In this document: in pieces, positions 16,311-27,137 of the stretch | Layout: every line of letters begins with the position of its first letter | Position numbering within the stretch: the first letter of the stretch is position 1 | Source: Perca fluviatilis | Lineage: Eukaryota > Chordata > Actinopteri > Perciformes > Percidae | Direction: 5' to 3' | Assembly (NCBI RefSeq): GCF_010015445.1 | Contig: NC_053115.1 | Coordinates: 6,307,576-6,371,575 of the forward strand | Length of the DNA: 64,000 bases | Program-made: the position numbers and the translations under genes | Notes under the pieces: model-generated | Databases searched by the model: none | The model's input: the letters and a program-made list of their open reading frames with translations, nothing else | What the model was told of the DNA's origin: nothing

Positions 16311-16787
16311 GTCTATATCAGGGGTCTTCAATGTTTTTTAAAACAAGGACCCCTAAACTGAAAAAGAGACAGAGCTGGGGCCCCCTACTATATACTGTAT
16401 ATTGTAGAAAATTAAGTTACATCTTAAACTGGACATACAATAAAGTGTATGATGGCCTAAAGCCTTTATACATGCCTTTTTAGTGCATAAAATACTAAGC
16501 TATTAAATTAATTATTGTGGGCATGATTTTATAAATCATCTTTTAATGTTGCACATACAGTACATGTGGCACAGTGAATCCTTAGGATTAACTGTATCTG
16601 TGGATGGCTACCTTAGTGACTACCTAACCTATAGGCCAGTAAGCCTATCATCAATGGAGACTTATTTTTTATATTTGCTAATAATATATTGGATTCATGT
16701 TAAGACATTTTAATTTGGAAAAAAAATTGGTGCCTCCCCCCCCCCCAGGGGGACCCGGACCCCCTGTTGAAGATCTCTGCTCCAGAT
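16311..16787. mobile_element. hAT-type MITE
   Basis: The element proper is 16319-16779. The left end reads CAGGGGTCTTCAATG; the right end, read in reverse, is CAGAGATCTTCAACAGGGGG, an imperfect inverted repeat of hAT form. The flanks GTCTATAT and CTCCAGAT match at only 5 of 8 bases, so the target duplication is weak. Inside the right end is a C-run (16736-16746). There is no transposase frame. Confidence 0.6.
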
Positions 16788-19187
16788 GATAAAAAAAACC
16801 TGGTTTCATCCAGCGTTATTGTGTCCTGACTCTATGTATCTTATCATAGTTTCAGATATCCATAAAAACCACAATGTGCGACCAGCTTAACAAGAAGACA
16901 CGTCAGCAATTTAGCACTCATTTATTTAGCATTTGTAACACCCAAACAATAGATTCATGTCAGCTACATGACAAATTCATGAATACTGATTCAAACCCTA
17001 TGTCAGCTTTCATTAGCTGCCTAAGTGATCCTGCTATCACTCCTGATCAAGCAATGGGACAGTGTATGATTTCATTGAAAATGTACGGCAAATGCCACCT
17101 GAAATTGGAAAAAATAACAAGATCCCGTTGTGGATGACAGTTTGGGTTGTGAATGATTCTGTGCTTCAGCATTCCTTTTGTTTGGGCCTACAACTTATTG
17201 ATTGACATAAGCCAATTCTTCACAGTCTATAAGCACAACAGGCCATGCCTTGTACTCAAGCAGAGGCATTCCTAAAATGTACCGTCACTCTTTCCTATTG
17301 CAGGCTGTGCTGAACTGATAAAAATACAAACGCTCTGAGAGGTTATGTGTGAAAGCATTTTAAATTTGACAAGCCTGATAATCAGACTGAATTGACATTT
17401 TATTTCTCTTCATTGTTCATCGTGTATATATTAACACATTTCTGTAGCAGGAACTCATAGTATGCTATAATTGGGAGTCTTTAAGTTGTTTTTTTTACAC
17501 AAGAAGTGACACAGGATATGACGTATTACCGTGGGTGAGATTTTTGTTGTTCCAAAAATGGATGTCTGCCAGAAACATTTGCTCCAAGTTGTTTGTGGCT
17601 GATTTGCAGCAATGAAACAAAGAAGAACAAGAAAAGAGGGTTAGGGGGTGTTGTCGTTAACACACATGTTCACAAATCTTTACTATTTATGCCCTGCAAC
17701 AACAACTTTAGTCCGTGCTGCAAATGCAACACATAAGTTCCTATTGTTGTAGGCAACCGGTCCATCAGGTATCCCCTCAACCCTTGTCTTGGACTAGTGC
17801 TCAAGTGCCCATGTGAGAGCGTCCATTTGAGAGAGCCCAATTGAGAACGCCGAGCCAACGCCGATTTGCCTCTGATCAGGGGGATTTTGTCGGGGAGCTC
17901 CAAAAACGATCGGCGAGTAGAATAGGCTAAAGTTGCGTAGTGTTAACTAGGCCTTAAAGAACCATTTATGTCCTTGGCCATAGAAAATGCACACTGTATA
18001 TGAATTATAAAATCAAGTAGTATTCCTCTTTAAGGATTTTAGTCCAGATAAAACATCCCATTGTGTATGATAACTGCCATTTACCTCACTGTCCTAATAA
18101 AATATTGCTCCAATTTATCTCCTCTTTCAATTCCCCCATTTGAATTTGGTAACGCTTGAACTGGCAATTTATTCTTTTTCAGTGAATAATGTGACAATGA
18201 GTGTCCCTTGAGTTTCACTTGATATTGTCTTTCTTATTTGTTCTTTCATTTGACTCCACTTGAACATCATTTAAAAAAAAACAAGCACAGAGAGACTTGA
18301 TCTTCGTCCTTACTTAAAACCCTCTCTCACTAATCAGCAATTCATCAGATCACTTGTCTTTGTGTTCATCCGCTTCAATAACTCTTACAATTGATGAGAG
18401 TCACCTCCAAATAATGTCTTCATCATACAAGTGTCGAGCACAGAAATCCTCACAATTCCGTTTCTTTCTCCAATGTCAACAGCTGACCATCTTTCAAAGT
18501 CAAATGCAGTGTCAATTTCAATAATTAAAGCTGTTTGTATTTCAAATAGAATATTTCATTTACAAATAAAAATCATATGCGGAGCAATACCATTGGATGG
18601 ACAGCTTTGCATCAATGATAGAGAAGAATAACCACATAAAACCCATCCCCCCACCTGTGAAAGTGATTACATTTTATGATTAAAAGGAAAAATAATTGAA
18701 TGCCCCTGAAAAACTCCAGTTAATATTGACATTTTCACCAGAGTGGATCTTGGTTGCAAACAACACAGATGATTCTGTTATTGTTGTAATCTTTAGATCA
18801 AAGGGAGCTTTAATAAGGCCATTATAAATACATCTGAAAATTCACTCTGATATTCAGCAAACAAATCAATACAGGATGTGCACCATTCATTGGTCTTTTA
18901 TTGCGGCACTGTAGGCCTTCGCTGAGATACAGCATAATGACCAAAAAACGCGCAAGGCTTCAGTGCTCCTGCTGTGTTCAAAGTCAGTCATATTCAGTGT
19001 ACTTTACAATTGAAATAAAGGTAATCTCTCCATCCCTTTGAGCTGCAGCTTACATTATTCTGCTGTTGTCTGCAAGAAATGTGCAATGGCTAGGTGGTGG
19101 TAGGAGTCTTTTAAAGATTTAAGGAGAAGCTATGGTCACCACAAAAGTCAAGTGAGAGGCTCAAATGTCTTGCTTTGCTGGTGACCC
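16788..19187. other. Anonymous non-coding DNA
   Basis: No supported gene. The 87-codon frame at 16874-17137 has no family motif I recognise. The GC-richer patch at 17740-17930 with several near-repeats of GAGAGCG/GAGAACG could be transposon debris. Confidence 0.45.
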
Positions 19188-20248
19188 TTAAAGCGTAACT
19201 CTCGCCAAAATGCAACCTAGGGTCTTTTTGTGAATGTACCCGAGTCAAACCTTTGCTTAAACGCATAACTAGGACGGAAGCGCCACTTTTAAGATTTGCC
19301 GTATTCTCGTTTTTGGTCAAATAGCCTTTTGAATGGGAGTGCTATGGGCACTACTATGATCGCATCAAAATCGCAATTTTTTTTAAGATTGTTTTTTTGG
19401 GGCTTTTCCCTTTATTTGAAAGTGGATAGATATGAAAGGGGGAGAGAGATGGGGGATGACACGCAGCAAAGGGCAGCAGGTCCGATACGAACCCTGCGCC
19501 GCTGCCGGATTTAGCCAACGTGGGGCGAACGCGCTTACTGGGTGAGCTAGAGGCCGCCCCCAAAATCATTATTTTTAAAACACTAAGAAGGCTTGACACA
19601 ACATGAAACTTTGCTCCAAGTATCACCAGGGTCTTTACAGCATTGAGAACATTGTTTGTGTACACAGATTTTACTGAAAAGAAAGGTTTTGAACAACTCC
19701 GAATGTGAATGAATAGGAGGAAATGTCATTCTTATATGAGGCTCCTTTTTCAACTACAAGGTCAATATTGTTTTTCACTAACGACAAAACAACGAATTAT
19801 CCGTGCATTTATATGGAACTAAGCTTTAGGAGCTTTCCATCTTTACTCTCCTCCCTGTTACGTCGCATTCGGAGATCGACAGTTTTTGACTGGCAAGATG
19901 GCGGCGAGGGAAACAACAACTGCTAAAGTGAGTTGTTCAAAACCTTTCTTTTTAGTAAACTCTGTGTACACAAACAATGTTCTCAATGCTTGAGTTCATG
20001 TGTAGAGCCCCTGGTGATAAAATTTCATGTTGTGTCGAGCCTTCTTAGCATTTTAAAAATAGCGATTTTGATGCGATCAAAGTAGTGCCCCTAGCACTCC
20101 CATTCAAAAGGCCATTTGACTGAAAACGAGAATAAGGGCAATCTTAAAAGTGGCGCTTCTGTCCTAATTATGCGCTTAAATGAAAGTTTGACTCGGGAAC
20201 ATTCACAAAAAGACCCTAGGTTGCATTTTGGCCAGAGTTACGCTTTAA
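19188..20248. mobile_element. TTAA-flanked element with long inverted repeats, split by a SINE
   Basis: The element proper is 19192-20244, flanked by TTAA at 19188-19191 and 20245-20248. Its two halves are inverted copies: the left arm begins AGCGTAACTCTCGCCAAAAT and the right arm ends in the near-complement. Beyond about 190 bp the arms resume after the SINE (19569-19699 pairs with about 19929-20066), so the real inverted repeat is over 300 bp per arm. TTAA duplication suggests piggyBac-like or Kolobok/ISL2EU-like transposition. It has no transposase frame, so it is non-autonomous. Confidence 0.8.
19381..19566 (-). mobile_element. tRNA-derived SINE inserted in the TTAA element
   Basis: Read on the minus strand, the unit starts GGGGCGGCCTCTAGCTCACC. 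It has a box A-like segment (19537-19549) and a box B-like GGTTCGTATCGG (19482-19493), the two parts of an internal RNA polymerase III promoter. Its tail is T/A-rich towards 19381. The insertion interrupts the left arm of the element at 19192-20244 at a point identifiable from the unbroken right arm. The flanking words AAAATCGCAATTTTT (about 19366-19380) and AAAATCATTATTTTT (about 19562-19576) match at most positions and look like a 15-bp target duplication. Confidence 0.75.
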
Positions 20249-20330
20249 GTGTTCGTGCATGTGTTAGTTTTTAACCACTGTACAGTATTTTTGTGTGAAT
20301 AAAAAATAAGTTAAATAATGTATACTTGGT
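20249..20330. other. Short anonymous spacer
   Basis: Nothing recognised. Confidence 0.4.
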
Positions 20331-20560
20331 TAGATAGATAGATAGATAGCACTTTATTGTCCGTATACACGGAAATTTGTCTTGCAATACAAGCTCCAAC
20401 AATCACCACACAACAACCTAAAAACAAAAGCTATAAACATAGAGACATCAATACAACATAGATACTTAATTAATTAATATGAGGGGTGGGGGGCTGCCCT
20501 GCAAGAGTGGTCATAAATAACCATACATATATAGACAAGGTTAAAAGGGTGAGATTAAAA
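20331..20560 (-). mobile_element. 3' end of a LINE with a GATA-type tail
   Basis: On the minus strand the sequence runs towards GACAAATTTCCGTGTATACG, then CAATAAAGTGCT, and ends in ATCT repeats (20331-20349). This is the usual form of the 3' end of several fish non-LTR retrotransposons, which finish in a short tandem repeat. No coding part is recognisable; the 5' limit is uncertain. Confidence 0.55.
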
Positions 20561-21267
20561 ATTAAAAATTGGGGGGAGGAACTATTATGGGCAGTATGGA
20601 TCAAATTCATATTCTATTCATCAATACATATTGTGAAAGTGTACATTTTCTGGAACATCAATTGAGAAGCTGTTTATGGATAACACCAGACAGGAAAGAT
20701 AAAGCAGTCCTGTTCACCCCTGATATTTCTTTTTACCAGAAACACCCTCTTATGTTAGAGTGTTAAAAATATTTGGCTCTCTTTTATCATCTTTTGACTT
20801 TGCTCTCACTGCCCACTGCAGCCCTCAGTAGCCCATGGGCTCCTCTGGAGTCACCGTCCCCACTCAGCAAACCTGGGGTCCCGGAGGGGGCTTTTAGGCC
20901 GCGCTCCTACACTGAGGGGCCTGCAGCTCATCAATATTGCAAAGGAATAAAGTAGGCTGGTGGTCAGGACAGGAGTACTGAAGCCTAATCAACCATCACC
21001 TTGCTCCAAACGAGAACAGTAACAGGGATATTGATTTAGAGATACACTTTGCCATAACTGTTTAATAAATGATGAGGAAATATATGCGTTATTGCACATC
21101 CTAAAGACGTTTACCAATGGTACAGGAGATCTGATAACGTGCCCTGCAGGTCTTCAAGCCTGAGATGTCAGTCAGTTAGTGAAGAACACCACAGCTCTTG
21201 GTGTGTCTTGGACAGTTTTAACACAAGTAAAGGATTCAGGATTTCTACACGGGAATGTCCATATAAA
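20561..21267. other. Anonymous non-coding DNA
   Basis: No supported gene. The 20569-20766 frame contains the phrase LFINTYCESVHFLEHQLRSC but I recognise no family. Confidence 0.4.
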
Positions 21268-21480
21268 ACAGTAACACTTTATTTTATGGGTCCGTAATTT
21301 CTCACTAATGTCCTTCGAAGGTTCCTAGAAAGATCCATGTAATCTGGTACTAATAATTAGGTAAAATAGAAACAGAGTTTTGAGAGAGTGTTTTGAGTTT
21401 AAAAGCAGTAGTTGATTTCCAGAGGAATCTCCTTTAAAGAACTCATCCACTTAAATAAAACTGGCAGGAAATATGATTAA
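21268..21480 (+). mobile_element. DNA-repeat fragment starting GTAACACTTTATTTTA
   Basis: The opening phrase AGTAACACTTTATTTTATGG and the following AGGTTCCTAGAAAGA match the wording of a repeat that recurs in teleost genomes. Only one end is visible. No frame of interest. Confidence 0.45.
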
Positions 21481-22700
21481 ACAACTAACGTAATAAATAC
21501 AATATGGAAAGTTTGAATAATGGGACTTTCTATACTCAAAATAGGTGAACTGAAAACTTCCAGATCTTAATAATAATGTATGTTTAACTGTGATGCGAGT
21601 CATTAATGCCTAACTACACATGCCCCCAAAATCAATCTTTATCCAAAATACGTTTTGCAAAAGAGTCATGTTATAATCAGGATAATCTTATGTCTGTACT
21701 GAAGTATTTAGGAAAATCTGTAAACATGTGCCTGTAATTTGTTCAGATTCATATATATAAATCTAAACATATTACCCAATCATTTTGTATTTTTTCTTGT
21801 CTGACAAATCTAGTGACAAATATATTGCAACATGTCCAGGGAAGTTCACAGAGTGATTCTGGGAGAAGTGATGTGAATAAAAAAAACTCTGTTAGCCTTT
21901 AGCAATTGAACATAATTGCATAAAAGCCACCGTGTTAATAAGATATCATCAAAACCAGTCCAACATGTTCTTGTTTACAAGCTACAGCTATAGTTCCTTT
22001 ATATCCACCATAACGATCACAGTGTCAGTGTTTCTCATACAGCTTCAGGTGAGGACCTGATCAGGCATCTAAACCAACAATGTGTCATTGTACAGCTGAG
22101 TCAGTATACCCCACAACCACAGACAAGGTTGAGAGAAGTGATCAGCTTCCCTTCTTACCTACAGCACATGACCACTTTACACTCCTTACCTCACTATTGT
22201 GCACTGCAGTATATAATAAACCTTGTTTGAAGTACATTAACCTGGCTCACAACAATGGTAATGTGCACCCTGAGGGGGAAACCGGCGTTATTGACTTCCT
22301 GTTCCTGGAATGTTTTTCTCCTGACTGTTAACTGAATTCGTTTTAAGTTTGCAGGCATGTGTGGAAAGAGAGTGTATTAAAGGCATATCTTACTATTTAA
22401 CTGTATGAATGGGGGATTCATTGTTGATTGCAGGGAGGGCTGGAACACATCTGGGCCTTAGATGAGATGGTAGAAAGCTGAATTCCTCCAACCCCAAAAT
22501 ACCTGGAGATTCTTAAATAACTTGGGGTCACAATTTTTGCAAAAACACAAACATACTCTTCAGACATCCACAAGACAATACAAAAAGAAATGAATTGATT
22601 TAGAAAAGAATCGAAGGAAATGAAAATGGTCCACAAATCATCAAGTGAAAAAGTGCTAAAAGTGTAGTGAACGTTTGAGGGATATTTCCGCCTGTAATGA
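21481..22700. other. Anonymous non-coding DNA
   Basis: AT-rich, with no recognised element or exon. Confidence 0.5.
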
Positions 22701-22750
22701 AAACACACACACACACATGCGCACACAAACACACAAACACACACACACAC
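22701..22750. repeat. Imperfect (CA)n microsatellite
   Basis: CA units interrupted by ATGCGC and AAA spacers. Confidence 0.9.
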
Positions 22751-23060
22751 AAAACCAACAAATGTGTACAGTAAAACTCAGCTCAGGCCTTTTCAGGGAC
22801 GACATGTTGACATGTCACAGTTGGAAAAGTCACAGGTGTAACTAAAATGAAGGATGGCTTAATTCCATTTTGCTGCTTTAGTTTTAGGGTGCTGTATTTT
22901 GCATGCTGGCTCACTGTCACACTGTCATGGGACACATGAATAGAACAGAGGTTACAGAGCCATCGTAAGTAAGACCTGTGCTTTTCTCACTATGACAAGT
23001 CAAAATGTCTGCTGTGAAAAAGGCATATTAAGATTTTTTATGATATTCATAATAACGAGA
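22751..23060. other. Anonymous non-coding DNA
   Basis: Nothing recognised. Confidence 0.4.
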
Positions 23061-23061
23061 T

Positions 23062-23310
23062 ACAGTAAGCATGGTTAACATAGTGGAGCATTTAGCAGCT
23101 AAAGAGCCAGATATTTCCCTCAGGAGTTGGTAGAGACCAAATACAGAGCCAAAAGAGAGTGAATATTGGGTTTACATTCATCAGGTCGACGCAAAATAAA
23201 GGATCATGTTGCGCTGTAACTGCTGGATGTGTAAATAAGCAACTGATTGATAACAAGTTCAATATCAACTTAAAAGATGACAGTGTGATGTAAATATCAG
23301 TTAAAGGCAA
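23062..23310 (+). mobile_element. Interspersed repeat fragment, copy A
   Basis: The phrase TTAGCAGCTAAAGAGCCAGA and the next 80 bases closely match a second copy at 61117-61200, where the same words TAGCAGCTAAAGAGGCAGAT, TATTTCCC and GAGTGAATATTGG appear in the same order. Two dispersed copies in one window show it is an interspersed repeat. Ends not defined. Confidence 0.6.
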
Positions 23311-23938
23311 CATTTAGGGTTTACAACAGTTAAAAGTTCACATTGTATTACTTTTGAGATCAAGATAGTTGCCAATATCAAATTAGAATTATTATAGTTG
23401 TTATTAGTCCCATCAAAGAGTTAATTTACCCTTCGTGGTGGTACATATTTAGTCATGAATATTGATGAATTATTATTCTTTTATTATTTTTGACATAATA
23501 ATTCCTGCTGTAGAGAGGATGAGACTACAAAAGCAACTATTGAGGCCTCACTCATTTCTTTGACATTAACAAAACTCATATGTAAAACTCATACTTTAAA
23601 CTAGTCCAGATATAGTTGAACTTTTCTCTCCAAATGTCGACTGCAAGAAATGGGTTTTGTTATGTTTGGGTTATGACACTATTAACACTGTATTATTGTC
23701 CACATCACTGTCCACAACTATTCACTGAATACCCCTAACGTGCACACGCAAACTGTAGCCTCCATAATGTCATCAACATTACATTAAATTACAGTATAAC
23801 TGACTGTTATTGTCATTAGTGTTTTTTTTGCTTTAACTTGTGGGTGTCATTGAAATAAGAAACCAAAACCAGTGTCTTATTTTCCAGATGTGTGCAAATG
23901 ATTTACATAAATTCTACATGATGCGATTACATGACAAC
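23311..23938. other. Anonymous AT-rich DNA
   Basis: Nothing recognised. Confidence 0.4.
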
Positions 23939-24143
23939 TTAAAGCAGCACTAAAGAACTTTTCCCGCTTCGGTCCCCCTACAGGTTGGAAGCGGAATTGT
24001 CCATTACATTACATTATGCAAGTTTGCCAGATAGGGTAGCGGCTCTGTAGTTCGAATGAACTGGACAACATAATGTAATGGACAATTCCGCTTCCAACCT
24101 GTAGGGGGACCGAAGCGGGAAAAGTTCTTTAGTGCTGCTTTAA
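23939..24143. mobile_element. Foldback MITE with near-perfect 69-bp arms, TTAA-flanked
   Basis: The element proper is 23943-24139 (197 bp), flanked by TTAA on both sides. The first 69 bases (starting AGCAGCACTAAAGAACTTTT) are the exact inverse complement of the last 69 by eye, leaving a loop of about 60 bp. The absence of arm divergence indicates a recent insertion or arm homogenisation. The 71-codon minus-strand frame across it (24004-24219) is an artefact. TTAA flanks place it with piggyBac-like or Kolobok-like non-autonomous elements. Confidence 0.85.
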
Positions 24144-24827
24144 TGCAATATTTCCTAAAGTGAGATACCCAAACCTGCATTGTGTTAGTCAGGTTTATTT
24201 CCTTTGATAAATGTCTCAAACAGTTTTCAGTATTTCTATTATGGGATTGAAGTTACCTAAGGAAAAAGCATTTATTTATTTAATTATTTATTTTTTCACT
24301 TTAAGTAACTTTATCAAAATGTATGTTAGATTTTGAAAAGCACTACATATTCATGGACCTTACAGCAATAAAGGGTACATTTGTGTAAAACGTTGAAGAA
24401 GAAACCCAACCACTCTGCTTTGGAAAGTAAACTTTTACATTAATTCACGCTCTCAGAGCAAATAGATGAGGAGACAAGCTTTTGGGCAGGTTACATCCAC
24501 AGAGCTGTTTATCAAAATAAGCAGCCAGTCCAGAGTGGTCAGCCTATTGATTTTCCTGCCAAATATAATCTGTTTCACCATCATAAATCTGTGTCTGACA
24601 TCTGCACAAAGCCCCATTTTAGCCAAACACTGCCAAGTAAGGCTGTTTATTCACCGATGGTCTGATAGTCTCCATGACAACGCTCACTACAATTAGACAA
24701 CTGTAATCCCGCCTTCAAACATGCACGCAGTTAATTATTTCAGCACAAAGTGAGAGGCGAAATGCGGAGAGGGGAGATAGCACGCAACTGTGGAATCCTG
24801 GTCTGCTGCTGTGAGTCCGCCTCATGC

Positions 24828-24828
<1 letters not shown>
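24144..24828. other. Anonymous non-coding DNA
   Basis: No recognised element or exon. Confidence 0.45.
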
Positions 24829-24868
<40 letters not shown>

Positions 24869-24982
24869 ATGTGTGTTTGTGTGTAGGTGTGTGTGTGTGC
24901 GTGTGCCTGTGCGTATGCGTGTGTGTGTGTGCGTGTGCTTGCATGTGGATGTGAGCGTGTGTATGTGTGTGTGTGTGTGTGT
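24829..24982. repeat. Compound (GT)n microsatellite
   Basis: GT-rich tract about 150 bp long, pure at about 24836-24864 and then interrupted by GC, CCT and TAG variants. The 86- to 96-codon frames across it are repeat artefacts. Confidence 0.95.
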
Positions 24983-25102
24983 AGACTCTAAACACAGCAC
25001 AGCCAGCCTTTAATGAGGACCAAACAAAAACTGAATAATAAGAAATGAGGGATGATATTGAGAAATAAAAACAAAAGTGCAGCCAGAAGTCTTTGTTAGT
25101 AT

Positions 25103-25329
25103 TAGCTGTCATTTACGTCATTTAAGTAGTGTACTGATACAATTTTGAGGTGCTTGTATTTTACTTGAGTATTTACACTTTCTGCTACTTTATACTACTG
25201 CACTTAACTTATTTCAGTATAGTCACTAGTTACTTTGCAGATTTAGAATAATAATACAAAACAAATAAATTGTGATGTTTTATTACAGGTAAAGCTAAGA
25301 ATTACAGGTGAAGCTAAGATAAATTACTA
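25103..25329 (+). mobile_element. Block 1 (left part) of a split hAT-type element
   Basis: The words AAGTAGTGTACTGATACAAT, TTTTGAGGTGCTTGTATTTT and ACTTGAGTATTTACACTTTC are in the order found in the left half of a very common short teleost hAT family. The extreme left end (CAGTGGTGG-like) is too decayed to place exactly. The block stops at the TA at 25328-25329, and its continuation is found at 27093-27131, 29140-29207 and 31144-31369. Confidence 0.7.
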
Positions 25330-26043
25330 GTCCGGATGATATGTGAAAATTCTGTTCACATTTTCATAAAAGCATGTTATTTGGTACACTTGTACAGTTT
25401 GGGGTGCCAAACATTTTTAGAAAGTGAGCAATCGCAAAAACGCCTTTTGACAGCCATGGCGGCCATTTTACTTTCTGCTGTAACCAAATTTTTTATATAA
25501 CCGAACCGAATTTCCTCAACCAAACATGGTAACACCGAATAGGTGATGTCTACTCCTATGTTTTTGATGTTCAAGGATTACAATGATACCAAATACAACA
25601 TCATAAACTGTTCAGGTAAATAGTTAATGGTGCATTTAGTGACATTGAAGTATCTGAGAACCTAGGCTAGACTTTAGATTATATATATAATTATGTCTGT
25701 TGCATTCATGTTGTGTAAAGTTTTGAACATGTAATTCTTTTGTTCATAAACCGTGATGATACAGTGTCTGAAAGTAATAGAAAAGTATTTAATATGACCT
25801 TAACAACTAAGCTTAAAAAGAAAGTGTCAAACACAACGATTTACTATAAATATATAACTAAACTATAAATATAACTAAACTTTTATATTTTGTTGCGTTG
25901 TTGAGAAGCATGACAAAGGAACTTCACTTGGGTTTTAAAGAGCAACAGCATTAATTTAGAGACACTGGATGGACTGGCTTGCCTGTAGAACAGTTGTCCA
26001 CAATGGTCTATAATCGCTTGGGTCCATCAGCCCATCCAGTCTG

Positions 26044-26282
26044 TTGGAGATGGCATATTTGATGCAGTGCATTCTTACTGTCATCCTGCGCAACGTAGAC
26101 ACAGATATTCTGATCCCAGCCATTACCCATGTGTCAGAGCTGCACAATGAGGAGCTGTGGGTGGCATTTGGGACTTGGAAGAGCTTGAGATACATACCTG
26201 CCGAGCGGATTTCCAAGTCTTTGGGTCCTGACAAATCCAAGGCCCTTCCTGTGTGCCAGCCAATAACAGCATGCAGGTTCTG
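26044..26282 (+). pseudogene. Fragment of a DTD/GCD-motif protein gene carried by the TA element
   Basis: The plus-strand frame contains LRNVDTDILIPAI, then HNEELWVAFGTWKSLRYIPA and SKSLGPDKSKALPV. This order recalls uncharacterised, probably mobile proteins common in fish and cnidarians that carry a (V/T)DTD motif, an LW-x-GT-x-RYIP segment and a HALTGCDT motif. The spacing of D-x-D and GCD is like that of PIN/FEN-type nucleases, which is my inference. Here the expected HALTGCD reads QPITACR, so the His, Gly and Asp are changed, and a TGA follows immediately at 26281-26283. Upstream, the frame is stopped by TAA and TAG codons before 26010. It is a broken remnant of about 80 codons. The 130-codon minus-strand frame over the same bases is its shadow. 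Confidence 0.5.
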
Positions 26283-26437
26283 ATACCGAGGCACAAGGCA
26301 CTTAAGCATCTGTATGATACCAAGCAGTGGTGCATTCACGCTCTGCATTCACACAAAATCTGGCAACCTTCAGAGGTGTGCGTAGGTGTGCGTTTGTTTA
26401 TTTGTGCTTTAGAACGTAACCGTTTATTTCTCTGATT

Positions 26438-26619
26438 GGGTGGTGATGGCACAGTGGATATGACAGATGCCTTTGGTGTGAGAAACCCGGGTTCAATTCC
26501 CACTGTGATACATCAACCGATGTGTCCCTGAGCAAAACACTTAACCCAGAGGTGTTCGTATATAGCAATTGTAAGTCGCTTTGGATAAAAGTGTCAGCTA
26601 AATGACATGTAATGTAATA
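26438..26619 (+). mobile_element. tRNA-derived SINE
   Basis: Box A TGGCACAGTGG at 26447-26457 and box B GGTTCAATTCC at 26490-26500 both match the tRNA internal promoter consensus and lie 32 bases apart. The body continues with CCTGAGCAAAACACTTAACC and TAAGTCGCTTTGGATAAAAG and ends in a short ATGTAATGTAAT tail. This order is that of a common teleost tRNA-derived SINE. It sits inside the TA-flanked element 25330-27092, so it inserted after that element or was carried by it. Confidence 0.85.
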
Positions 26620-26668
26620 ATTGCTCCTCGGGTTACAAGCCCTATCTCCCCAGGGCTGTGGGTTGTTT

Positions 26669-26746
26669 GCATTTCTTCAAACCAATTACAATCATCTTGG
26701 GCAGCACTAAGCTCCAGACGCAGCAACGGTGGCTCTGCTAAATGTT
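26669..26746 (+). mobile_element. Fragment of the same repeat family as 60-310
   Basis: The words GCATTTCTTCAAACCAATTA, CAATCATCTTGG and GCACTAAGCTCC are the reverse complement, with changes, of bases near 150-215 at the window start. Only about 80 bp is present. Confidence 0.55.
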
Positions 26747-27092
26747 TAGCCTAGGTTCTCAATCCTTTTTCAATGTCACTAAATGCACCATTAACTATTT
26801 AGCTGAACAGTTTATGATGTTATATTTGGTATCATTGTAATCCTGGACCATCAAAAACATAGGGGTAGACATCACCTATTCGGTGTTACCATGTTTGGTT
26901 CAGGAGATATGATGCAAAACACATCATTTGGTTATGGCGTAAAATAAAATGGCCGCCATCGACACCACGAGGCGTTTTTGTGATGGCTCCCTTTCTGAAA
27001 ATGTCTGGCACCCCAAACTGTACAAGTGTACCAAATTCTATGCTTTTATGACGTGAACATTTCACCTCAAATTTGGCACTTATCATCCAGAC

Positions 27093-27131
27093 TATACAAG
27101 AAGATACTTTAGTACCCAGCAGTATCAAAGA
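27093..27131 (+). mobile_element. Block 2 of the split hAT element
   Basis: The short piece ending AGTACCCAGCAGTATCAAAG fits the middle of the same hAT family as block 1 and lies between the TA-flanked element and the retrotransposon. Confidence 0.55.
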
Positions 27132-27137
27132 AATAAG

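Larger units (their letters stand above)
25330..27092. mobile_element. TA-flanked element with about 340-bp inverted repeats
   Basis: The arms are 25330-25672 and about 26749-27092. The left arm starts GTCCGGATGATATGTG, and the right arm read in reverse starts GTCTGGATGATAAGTG. They continue to pair through words such as TTTGGGGTGCCAAACATTTT versus AAAATGTCTGGCACCCCAAA. Both sides are flanked by the dinucleotide TA, as for Tc1/mariner-like insertion, although such long arms are unusual for that group. The interior contains a decayed coding segment (about 26044-26282), a SINE (26438-26619) and an older repeat fragment (26669-26746). Arm divergence is visible (roughly one difference per ten bases by eye, plus small gaps), so it is not recent. 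Confidence 0.8.

Noticed and set aside
19482..19549. Possible tRNA gene on the minus strand
   Set aside because: Only the promoter boxes are tRNA-like; the rest is SINE body with a target duplication.
25956..26348. 130-codon minus-strand open frame in the TA-flanked element
   Set aside because: The plus strand of the same bases carries family-like motifs (VDTD, ELW, RYIP, LGP), so the minus frame is a shadow.
26438..26619. Possible functional tRNA gene because of good A and B boxes
   Set aside because: No cloverleaf can be completed and the body matches a SINE with a repeated tail.
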